From the NCBI GenBank assembly GCA_035513655.1, contig DATKBV010000415.1:1-8060 (forward strand): a stretch of DNA of 8,060 nt, in the 5' to 3' direction. A program made the position numbers and the translations under genes. This document shows, piece after piece, positions 1 to 6,115 of this stretch. Within the stretch, counting starts at the first letter, position 1; every line of letters begins with the position of its first letter. This DNA comes from GCA-2726245 sp035513655 (GTDB taxonomy: Bacteria; Planctomycetota; Planctomycetia; Pirellulales; Pirellulaceae). The notes beneath the pieces are model-generated. The model was not told the origin of the DNA and made no database searches. It saw only the letters and a program-made list of their open reading frames with translations.

Positions 1-182
1 ACACAAGCGGAGTCTCGGCCGACGTTGTGTAACGCCTTCAGCGTAAGCAGGGCGTCCGTTTGGGCACCCAGGGTGCGCTGCGCGACCCTGGGCTTTGGAA
101 TAGAACCGCGTTGCGGTTCATGAAATGCGCAACTTCAAAACGCGTTAGCGAGGCGAACACCGTGATTTCCTCGCTAACGCGT
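1..182. repeat. Cluster of intergenic hairpins (candidate interspersed repeat)
   Basis: Five inverted repeats follow one another in 182 bases: ACACAA/TTGTGT (1-6/25-30), ACGC/GCGT (32-35/41-44), CCCAGGGT/ACCCTGGG (67-74/85-92), GAACCGC/GCGGTTC with a 3-base loop (103-109/113-119), and a 14-bp perfect stem (140-153/169-182). Such density is not expected by chance. From general memory, planctomycete genomes carry many copies of similar GC-rich palindromic blocks between genes, but I cannot confirm copy number here. The left boundary is open, because the first stem begins at base 1. A 69-codon open frame crosses the cluster and I judge it spurious. The cluster could act in RNA folding, as a terminator for an upstream gene, or simply be a REP-like repeat. 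Confidence 0.6.
140..182. repeat. Perfect 14-bp inverted repeat with 15-base loop
   Basis: ACGCGTTAGCGAGG at 140-153 pairs perfectly with CCTCGCTAACGCGT at 169-182 around a 15-base loop. There is no T-run after the right arm (CGGGTTGCG follows), so it is not a classical intrinsic terminator for a gene to the left. It is the strongest stem in the window and the most likely core of a dispersed REP-like repeat. It ends about 57 bases before the candidate comEC promoter. Confidence 0.75.
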
Positions 183-238
183 CGGGTTGCGATGGCGTCC
201 AACCTACAAATGGTATCACGACCCGGCACGTCGCGAGT

Positions 239-267
239 TTGTGTTCCACCTTGCCGCTTGCTAAACT
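239..267 (+). promoter_or_regulatory. Candidate promoter for comEC
   Basis: TTGTGT (239-244) and TAAACT (262-267) are separated by exactly 17 bases. They match the sigma-70 consensus at 3 of 6 and 4 of 6 positions. Transcription would begin near 274 and give a short leader of about 35 bases that contains the purine-rich ribosome site AGGGGGAG (292-299). Matches of this quality occur by chance, so this is only a suggestion; planctomycete promoter consensus may also differ. Confidence 0.3.
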
Positions 268-308
268 AGCGTCGCTCGTCGGGGAGCAGCCAGGGGGAGT
301 GGTGGCAG

Positions 309-2819
309 ATGAGTTTGCAGGCAGAACGTGAGTTTAATCTTACCAACGCGCGCTATCAGCCGCTTGTCGTCCTCTTTGTCGCCGCGAGCGCGGGAATTAT
401 CGCGGACCATCGATGCACCGTTTCTTTGACAAGTTGGCTTGCCCTTTCCTGCGGCAGCTTGTTGGCATGGTCCGTACTGCAATCGCGGATCTGGCAACCA
501 CTCGTCACGCTCGTCTTGTTACTCGCCGTCGCCTGCGCGGGAGGAGCGTGGCATCACGCGTATTGGCGGATGTATCGCGACGACGAAGTCGGATTAGCAG
601 CCAGCGTCGAGATGACGCCTCTTTGTCTGGAGGCCATCGCAACGAGTTCGCCGCGAGTTCGCGCCGCGCCGCCGGAAGACCCGATGAGCACCATGCCCAG
701 CGAAGAACGAAGTGTGCTGACCGTGTCCGCAACGCAAGTGCGAGATGGCACCGAGTGGCGAACTGCATCCGGGTTGTTGCAAGTGATGGTGCCTGGTCCA
801 CTGAGCGGTGTGCAGGCGGGTGACAGGTTGCGAATCTTCGGCTCGTTAGGCAAAGTGTCGCCACCCTTGAACCCCGGAGAGTTCGATTTCGCAACGAGTC
901 AACGTCAGCGGCGCTTGTTGTGCCGCATGAGCGTGGATGCGGCCGAGTGTATCACCATCATCGAGCGTTCACCGTGGTGGAGCCCGCGCACCGCGCTGCA
1001 TGCCATACGAGGTCGCAGCAATGAAATTCTCGCCAAACACATTCACCCGGAACAAGCCGATCTGGCTTCGGCAATTCTGCTCGGAATTCGCGAACAAATC
1101 GATTCCCAGCGAATCGACATGTTCATGACGACGGGGACTGTCCACTTACTGGCAATCTCGGGCTTGCACGTGGGGATGCTGGCAGCGGGCTTCTGGGTGG
1201 TTGCTCGTTTCGGCTGGGTGTCGCGGCGGAAAGTGCTTTACTTTGCGATCGCACTGTTCATCTTCTACGCGTTGTTTACCGATTCTAAACCGCCCGTCGT
1301 CCGCGCGACGGTGCTCATCAGTGTGATGTGTGTGGCGAGACTGCTCGGCCGCCGCGCGTTTGCGTTTAACACACTGGCGCTAGCCGGACTGATCTTGCTT
1401 GCCGTCAATCCGACGAATCTGTTTCAGGCGGGAACACAGCTCTCGTTTCTCGCCGTCGCCACTCTCTCCTGCTCGCAACGAATCTCGTTTTGGTGGGCGG
1501 CTCCCGATGATCCACTGCAACGGTTGATTTTACAGAGTCGACCGTGGCCTTCACGCGTGGGAAGAAATGTCGGAATCTTTGTATGGCAACTGTGGGCTGC
1601 TTCGACGGTGATTTGGCTCGTCGCGCTGCCGCTGGTGATGTACCGATTCCATTTGGTTTCGCCGATTTCGGTCTTCTTGAACCCGGTAGTGTGGATGCCG
1701 ATGGGAGTAGCACTGTTTTCGGGGTTTGGTGTACTGATCTTTGGCTGGACGATACCGCCCCTGGCGGACGTGTCGGGATGGGTGTGCTATCAGAGCTTGG
1801 CGGTCATCGAACGCTGTGTCGAGTGGGCGGATGAAACCGCGCTTGGTTACGCCTGGACTCCGTCGCCTCCGCTGTGGTGGGTGTTGTTATTTTACGCTGC
1901 ACTCGCGATCGGTGCAGCTTTCCCGCGATTCCGCTTGGGGCTTCGCTGGTCAGTCGCGATGACGGGAACGTGGTTTGCCCTGGGATGTGTGTTAACTGTC
2001 GGTCCGCTGGCGCGTTGGAATGCGAGTCCGGGCGAGCAGCTTGCTTGCACTTTCATTGCGGTCGGTCACGGAACGAGTGTGCTGATCGAGCTGCCCGATG
2101 GGAGGACTTTGCTGTACGACGGAGGCAGTCTCGGTTCGTCCCGGTTCGCGGTGCAACCAATTGCGGCCACATTATGGTCGCGTCGGATCGCGCATCTTGA
2201 CGCGATTATAATCTCTCACGCCGATGCCGATCACTACAACGCTGTGCCAGGCGTGCTGGAGCGGTTCACGGTTGGTGTTGTCTATGTTTCACCCGTCATG
2301 TTCCGCGACGCGTCGCCAGCACTCGAAGCTTTACGCGACTCGATCCGGTCACGCGGTGTACCGCTTCGCAAACTTGATGCCACGGATCGTCTGGACGGAG
2401 GCGACGGTATCGAATTGGAGGTTCTGCATCCTCCTCCGTCGGGAGTCATTGGCAGCGACAACGCGAACAGCATCGTGCTACGGATCGTTTATCGCGACCG
2501 CACGATTCTGTTGCCGGGAGACTTAGAAACGCCCGGACTAGAAGATGTCATGGCCGAGATGCCGCTGGACTGTGACATTGTAATGGCACCGCATCATGGC
2601 TCGGCTCGAAGTGACCCGCACGGATTCTCGAGTTGGACGACGCCTGAGCATGTCGTGATTAGCAGCGGAACGGGGCGAGATGTCGGAGCAGTGCGGTGGG
2701 CCTACGAACGAGGTGGAGCGAAAGTAACTCATACGGCGGTTGACGGAGCCGTCCGATTTGAAATCTCTTCAAACGGTATCACTACCAAAACTGGCAGCCG
2801 CTTGAGAGGTAACAAATAG
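309..2819 (+). CDS. comEC: ComEC/Rec2-family DNA internalization channel
   Basis: 836 residues, a normal length for ComEC, the inner-membrane channel that carries single-stranded DNA into the cytoplasm in natural transformation. Order of parts: three N-terminal membrane helices (about 15-85); a soluble OB-like region (about 105-215) with the family feature LNPGEFDF; the competence membrane domain (from about 245) with the hallmark HLLAISGLHVGM (H279-M290) and several further helices to about 580; then a C-terminal metallo-beta-lactamase-like domain. In the last, HADADH is H637-H642, LPGDLE is 735-740 and PHHGS starts at P761, so the predicted nuclease-like metal site looks intact. ATG 309 is favoured because AGGGGGAG (292-299) lies 9 bases upstream. 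The gene seems monocistronic, bounded by repeats on the left and a hairpin at its stop. No other competence gene is visible, so a role in transformation is inferred from the family only. Confidence 0.95.
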   Translation: MSLQAEREFNLTNARYQPLVVLFVAASAGIIADHRCTVSLTSWLALSCGSLLAWSVLQSRIWQPLVTLVLLLAVACAGGAWHHAYWRMYRDDEVGLAASVEMTPLCLEAIATSSPRVRAAPPEDPMSTMPSEERSVLTVSATQVRDGTEWRTASGLLQVMVPGPLSGVQAGDRLRIFGSLGKVSPPLNPGEFDFATSQRQRRLLCRMSVDAAECITIIERSPWWSPRTALHAIRGRSNEILAKHIHPEQADLASAILLGIREQIDSQRIDMFMTTGTVHLLAISGLHVGMLAAGFWVVARFGWVSRRKVLYFAIALFIFYALFTDSKPPVVRATVLISVMCVARLLGRRAFAFNTLALAGLILLAVNPTNLFQAGTQLSFLAVATLSCSQRISFWWAAPDDPLQRLILQSRPWPSRVGRNVGIFVWQLWAASTVIWLVALPLVMYRFHLVSPISVFLNPVVWMPMGVALFSGFGVLIFGWTIPPLADVSGWVCYQSLAVIERCVEWADETALGYAWTPSPPLWWVLLFYAALAIGAAFPRFRLGLRWSVAMTGTWFALGCVLTVGPLARWNASPGEQLACTFIAVGHGTSVLIELPDGRTLLYDGGSLGSSRFAVQPIAATLWSRRIAHLDAIIISHADADHYNAVPGVLERFTVGVVYVSPVMFRDASPALEALRDSIRSRGVPLRKLDATDRLDGGDGIELEVLHPPPSGVIGSDNANSIVLRIVYRDRTILLPGDLETPGLEDVMAEMPLDCDIVMAPHHGSARSDPHGFSSWTTPEHVVISSGTGRDVGAVRWAYERGGAKVTHTAVDGAVRFEISSNGITTKTGSRLRGNK

Positions 2820-2851
2820 AGCCCGGACGGCCAGTGGCACATCCGGGCTCT
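2818..2851 (+). terminator. Strong GC hairpin at the end of comEC
   Basis: AGAGCCCGGA (2818-2827) pairs perfectly with TCCGGGCTCT (2842-2851), a 10-bp stem. The loop can itself form GCC/GGC (2830-2832/2836-2838). The left arm includes the last two bases of the TAG stop codon (2817-2819). No T-run follows; the downstream bases are CGG and then a run of seven C. It is therefore a U-tract-less hairpin: a plausible terminator or mRNA 3' end protector, but termination is not certain. Confidence 0.6.
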
Positions 2852-2868
2852 CGGTCCCCCCCTGGGAT

Positions 2869-2927
2869 ACAAGTGTGAACGAGCCGGGAACTCGCTCCGT
2901 GAGCGTGCTTCTTGCACGCCCACTTGT
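2869..2927. repeat. Folded intergenic element: outer stem enclosing two hairpins
   Basis: Outer arms ACAAGTG (2869-2875) and CACTTGT (2921-2927) pair over 7 bp. Inside lie GAGC/GCTC (2881-2884/2894-2897) and GCGTGC/GCACGC with loop TTCTT (2903-2908/2914-2919). The last stem can instead extend by GTG/CAC (2899-2901/2921-2923) past one mismatch, which competes with the outer stem. The whole could be a three-way junction in RNA or a REP-like DNA repeat. The 9 bases GTGTTCGCC just after it (2926-2934) recur inverted as GGCGAACAC at 152-160, in the other intergenic repeat region; this is a short match and could be chance. Confidence 0.4.
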
Positions 2928-2929
2928 GT

Positions 2930-3126
2930 TCGCCGAAAAATTCTATCGACGCGACTTCGCCGCCAACTTTGGCAAACTTTTCGGGTTAAGCGGCCGCTGT
3001 GGATCGTACGGATTCTTCCGATATCCGCTCATTAATCTGTACCGATTGTGCCGATTGTAAGGCAGCGCAGGTCCGGTTCCGCGTGCGCCGAACCGGTCCC
3101 GCCAGCTAGCACGCCCGACTATCATG
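2930..3126 (+). promoter_or_regulatory. Non-coding leader region of the stator-like operon
   Basis: No gene is supported here. Visible elements are a short palindrome GCCAA-CT-TTGGC (2962-2973); AACTTT twice at a 10-base period (2965-2970, 2975-2980); a small imperfect hairpin GGAT..CGGA/TCCG..ATCC (3001-3026); CCGATTGT twice at a 9-base period (3042-3049, 3051-3058); and a 7-bp stem CCGGTTC/GAACCGG (3073-3079/3090-3096). The operon promoter must lie here or upstream, but I see no convincing -35/-10 pair. TTGGCA at 2969-2974 resembles a -35 box but has no good partner. The helical-phase repeats could bind a regulator; nothing proves it. Confidence 0.3.
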
Positions 3127-3133
3127 TAAGGAA
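3127..3133 (+). promoter_or_regulatory. Ribosome binding site that decides a GTG start
   Basis: TAAGGAA, containing AAGGA, ends 7-8 bases before GTG 3141. An ATG at 3048 and another at 3177 are in the same frame. The 3048 start would translate the direct repeat and hairpin of the leader into a basic, low-complexity stretch. The 3177 start lies only two residues before the first membrane helix and has no comparable site. GTG 3141 is therefore preferred. Confidence 0.7.
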
Positions 3134-3140
3134 TATCGCC

Positions 3141-4481
3141 GTGGCTGGGTCAAGCGATCGCAATTCGATTTCGAGGATGATTGGCAGTTTAGCGTGGCCG
3201 CTGTTGATCGGGCTGGCCGCAGCCAGCATGTTCTACGTCCTGATCTTCGAAGGGCCGCTTGATACTCCGGCGATGCATCGCTACTTCGCTTCGCATCCGA
3301 TCGCGTATGCGGAGGTCGCAATGTTCTTGGTCGGAGCGGCGGCGCTATTGCTGAAGTTGGGCGACGTCGTCAGCCAGCAACAAAGTCTGAGTAAGTTCTC
3401 ATTTGACGCGGCAGCCCGTTATCAGGACCCAGCCGATGCCGCGGACAAGATGCTGAACAGTCTTGCCGCACTTCCTCGAGCGATGCAAGACTCCTACTTA
3501 GGCCATCGATTGCGAGAGGCTTTGGAGTATGTGTGCCGCAAGAACGCCGCGATCGGGCTCGACGAGGAGCTCAAGTACCTGAGCGATACCGACGGTGTCC
3601 GGCAACAAGAGAGCTACTCGTTTGTCCGCATCATCATCTGGGCCACACCGATGCTCGGATTCTTGGGAACCGTCGTCGGCATCACGAAAGCGTTAGGAGA
3701 TCTTAACCCCGAAGAACTGGCGAACTCAGTTCAGACGGCGATGGACGGTTTGCTCAGCGGATTGTACGTCGCCTTTGATACGACCGCCGTCGCCTTGACG
3801 TTGTCGATCATCTTGATGTTCGTTCAATTCGTCGTCGAACGGATCGAGACGGGGCTGTTAGGCACCGTCGAGGATCTTGCCGCGAAGGAGTTGCTCGATC
3901 GATTTGACGAAAGCGGCTTTGGCTCTGATCCACACCTCGTTGCGGTCGATCGGATGACGGTCGCCGTCGCCAAGACGACGGAACTCTTGGCTCAGAAGCA
4001 AACCGATCTGTGGCAGCGTACGATCGAAGCTTCGAACATTCAATGGCGAGACATGCTGGAATCGTCTGGTGACAAGATGCGAACCGCGCTCACCGCATCG
4101 TTGGAGAAGTCGCTGGCCAGTCACGCGGACCGGTTGGCACAACTCGGTAAGCAAGCCGACGAACAAGTCGGCCGTCGCTGGGAACAGTGGCAAACGGCCC
4201 TCTCGCAGAGCGCTCGGTTGCTGCAAGGCCAGCAGGAAGAGATGGTTCGTCAAGGCAAGATCATGAACGAGGTCGTGAAAGCGACCGGCGAAGTGATCAA
4301 GTTGGAGACGGCGTTGAACGACAACCTCCACGCGCTGGCCAGTGCCACGAACTTCGAAGACACGGTCATGAGCCTGGCGGCGGCCATCCACCTGCTCAAC
4401 GCTCGACTTGGGCACACACCGGAACTCACAGCTCGTGTTGAACTCGACAAGAAGTCTCCAGCCCAAGGTCGCGCTGCATGA
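3141..4481 (+). CDS. MotA/TolQ/ExbB-type channel subunit with long helical cytoplasmic tail
   Basis: 446 residues from GTG 3141. Predicted membrane helices are about 14-36, 57-75, 161-185 and 206-232, with an 85-residue soluble loop between helices 2 and 3. This is the MotA/ZorA layout (four helices). The proton-channel family signature is clear: TPMLGFLGTVVGI around 169-181, and AFDTTAVAL at 211-219 in the last helix, with Thr177 and Thr214/215 where the family carries pore-lining polar residues. Residues about 235-425 are charged, helical and rich in Gln, Glu, Lys and Leu, forming a long tail expected in the cytoplasm. MotA is shorter and TolQ/ExbB have no such tail; ZorA of the Zorya system does. 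It is the first gene of a three-gene operon and overlaps the next by ATGA. By family it should form a pentameric ring around a dimer of single-pass partners and use an ion gradient. Substrate and process are unknown. Confidence 0.85.
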   Translation: MAGSSDRNSISRMIGSLAWPLLIGLAAASMFYVLIFEGPLDTPAMHRYFASHPIAYAEVAMFLVGAAALLLKLGDVVSQQQSLSKFSFDAAARYQDPADAADKMLNSLAALPRAMQDSYLGHRLREALEYVCRKNAAIGLDEELKYLSDTDGVRQQESYSFVRIIIWATPMLGFLGTVVGITKALGDLNPEELANSVQTAMDGLLSGLYVAFDTTAVALTLSIILMFVQFVVERIETGLLGTVEDLAAKELLDRFDESGFGSDPHLVAVDRMTVAVAKTTELLAQKQTDLWQRTIEASNIQWRDMLESSGDKMRTALTASLEKSLASHADRLAQLGKQADEQVGRRWEQWQTALSQSARLLQGQQEEMVRQGKIMNEVVKATGEVIKLETALNDNLHALASATNFEDTVMSLAAAIHLLNARLGHTPELTARVELDKKSPAQGRAA

Positions 4482-6115
4482 CTCGGCGACGATTTCGCAA
4501 GCAAGCCGTCAGCCCATCACTGTTCCCATTCCTGGCCGTTTTGGTCTGTACGATGGGAGCGTTGATTGTCTTGTTGGTGTTGGTTGTCCAGCAAGCACGG
4601 GTCTACGCCACGAGTGTGGCCGAAACGCGCGCCGAAGACGAATCCGCACTCAAGGAAGAACTCGAAAAGCAGAAACTCGAGCAGGACGACTACGAGTGGC
4701 AACGCGAGGTCTTCGAGCAGCAACGCGCCGAGTTAGCGGCCAACCTATCCGAGCGGCGGCACGAACTGAGTCATCTGGAAGACCATATTCGACGCTTGGA
4801 AGAGAAGTGGACGCAACTCCAGAGTCAAGCCGAGCAATTTCAAAAGTTGGGCGGTGAGAAGCACACCAGCGCCGAGCAGACGGTTGCGGAACTCGAACAG
4901 TTGCGAGTTGCAATCGACGCTGCCAGCCGACGTCTGAAAGAGGCCCGCAAGGAAGCCGCGACGCGGCTCCAAACGTTCGCAATTGTTCCCTATGACGGCG
5001 TGAACGGAACGAAACGCCGTCCTATCTACATCGAATGCAGCGAGGAGGGAATCACCATTCAACCGGAAGGCATTGTCCTTCGTCGTGGTGATCTCGAAGG
5101 TCCGCTTGGCCCTGGAAACCCGCTCGATGCGGCGCTTCGTGCGACGCGCGAGCATTGGGCTCGGCAGGGCGACACGGCGACCAACGGCGAACCGTACCCG
5201 CTGTTGATTGTGCGACCAAATGGCACCCTGGCGTACAACTATGCGCGCGAAGCATTGAAGGCCTGGGACGAGGAATTCGGATACGAGCTGATCGATGCGG
5301 AGATGCAACTGGAATATCCCAATCGCGATCCGGCATTGCGTGAGTTGTTGCAGCGAACGGTTCAGCAAGCCCGCGAACGTCAGGCGATCTTGATTGCGGC
5401 AATGCCGAGCCAGTACGATCAGACCGCCGTCGGCGGCTATGTTGCCACGGCAACGCGCGGCGGCTTCCAACCCATCGGCGGCACTGGTTCGAGCAGCGGT
5501 ACTGCGAGTGGCTTTGGTCAAGCCGGCTCTGGCGGCGGCACCGATCAATCGGGTGAAGGAGCCGGCGAAGCGTCGTTCCGTGCCGAGAACTCGCGATCTG
5601 AGTCGAATGGCTTTGCCGAAGCGGGCCAGCCTGATGCTCGAAACGCCGGTGAAGCGCCCGAGGAAGCGACAGGGCAGGGGGGGGCACCCAGTGCCGCGAC
5701 ATCAGGACCCGGTGGCCCGCTCTCGAAGGGCGGTGCTGATGGCCCCAACGGATTGTCATCGGCAATGGCCAAGCGGGGCGCTAACTGGGCTGTTCCCAAA
5801 GCGGCGGCTGGTGCAACCGCGTACCAGATTCCGGTGCGCGTCGTGTGTAAGTTTGACCGACTCACAATTCTGCCCCGTCCTGCTGAAAACACGCCCCCAG
5901 TCGATGTCCTCGCGGCGGACCCACTCGCTGGCTCCATCGACGAATTCGTGGCATTGATGTGGAAGCAGATTGAGCAATGGGATGCGGCACCGGTCGGTGG
6001 CTACTGGCAACCTGTGCTCGAAATCTATGTCTATCCGGGAGCAGAAGGGCGGTTTGTCGAGTTGAGATCGTTGCTGTCGGGAAGTGGCATCCAAGTACAG
6101 AGGCAAGCCCAGTGA
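4478..6115 (+). CDS. Single-pass coiled-coil protein, ExbD/MotB-like but lacking the membrane Asp; two C-terminal domain copies
   Basis: 545 residues. A basic N-terminus (MTRRRFRK) precedes one membrane helix (about 15-40), so N-in with the rest in the periplasm. A coiled coil follows (about 50-165), then a globular domain (about 166-310), a Gly/Ser/Ala-rich linker (about 318-435) and a second globular domain (about 448-545). The helix aligns without gaps with that of the next gene: residues 18-32 FLAVLVCTMGALIVL against FLDVVANLVGILIIL. Ala20 falls where the partner has Asp19. No acidic residue is present anywhere in the helix, so this chain alone cannot supply the usual ion-binding Asp. The two globular domains share a short strand motif (PIYIECSEEGITIQP at 182-196; PVRVVCKFDRLTILP at 452-466). 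I see no OmpA-like peptidoglycan-binding motif. The start is fixed by the ATGA overlap with a weak AAGG 9 bases upstream. Function unknown; a B-type stator partner is inferred. Confidence 0.75.
   Translation: MTRRRFRKQAVSPSLFPFLAVLVCTMGALIVLLVLVVQQARVYATSVAETRAEDESALKEELEKQKLEQDDYEWQREVFEQQRAELAANLSERRHELSHLEDHIRRLEEKWTQLQSQAEQFQKLGGEKHTSAEQTVAELEQLRVAIDAASRRLKEARKEAATRLQTFAIVPYDGVNGTKRRPIYIECSEEGITIQPEGIVLRRGDLEGPLGPGNPLDAALRATREHWARQGDTATNGEPYPLLIVRPNGTLAYNYAREALKAWDEEFGYELIDAEMQLEYPNRDPALRELLQRTVQQARERQAILIAAMPSQYDQTAVGGYVATATRGGFQPIGGTGSSSGTASGFGQAGSGGGTDQSGEGAGEASFRAENSRSESNGFAEAGQPDARNAGEAPEEATGQGGAPSAATSGPGGPLSKGGADGPNGLSSAMAKRGANWAVPKAAAGATAYQIPVRVVCKFDRLTILPRPAENTPPVDVLAADPLAGSIDEFVALMWKQIEQWDAAPVGGYWQPVLEIYVYPGAEGRFVELRSLLSGSGIQVQRQAQ
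5429..5767 (+). repeat. Gly/Ser/Ala-rich low-complexity linker coding region
   Basis: This stretch encodes residues about 318-430 of the 545-residue protein. It is dominated by Gly, Ser, Ala, Glu and Pro with hardly any bulky hydrophobic residue, so it is probably disordered. It separates the two copies of the globular domain and would give the second copy a long reach in the periplasm. It also contains the G8 tract at 5677-5684. Confidence 0.7.
5677..5684 (+). repeat. Eight-G homopolymer inside the linker
   Basis: Eight consecutive G residues cover the last base of Gln400, Gly401, Gly402 and the first base of Ala403. One G more or less shifts the frame, removing the second globular domain. 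One of the alternative frames stays open to a stop at 5955-5957. This is the longest G run in the window. It could be a replication or transcription slippage site, or just Gly codon use. Confidence 0.55.

Noticed and set aside
60..269. 69-codon open frame on + strand across the repeat region
   Set aside because: It is built from the hairpin arms themselves and has no ribosome site or protein-like composition. Repeats of this kind commonly give spurious small frames.
3042..3058. Two CCGATTGT copies as a CRISPR or iteron array
   Set aside because: Only two short copies with a single-base gap; no further copies or spacers.
3048..3140. N-terminal extension of the channel subunit from ATG 3048
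   Set aside because: It would translate the CCGATTGT repeat and the 3073-3096 hairpin, has no ribosome site, and a good AAGGA site precedes GTG 3141.
3858..4466. 202-codon antisense frame opposite the channel-subunit tail
   Set aside because: Mirror frame of the regular helical tail codons; no ribosome site and no recognisable motif.
4745..5548. Long antisense frames opposite the second operon gene (267 codons here; 237 codons at 5052-5765)
   Set aside because: They lie opposite a well-supported gene with clear helix, coiled-coil and domain pattern; their translations show no such pattern. High-GC codon bias produces such shadows.
5977..6111. N-terminal extension of the third operon protein from ATG 5977
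   Set aside because: It lies entirely inside the preceding gene. GTG 6112 has AGAGG at correct spacing, and its MTRRK start matches the paralogue.
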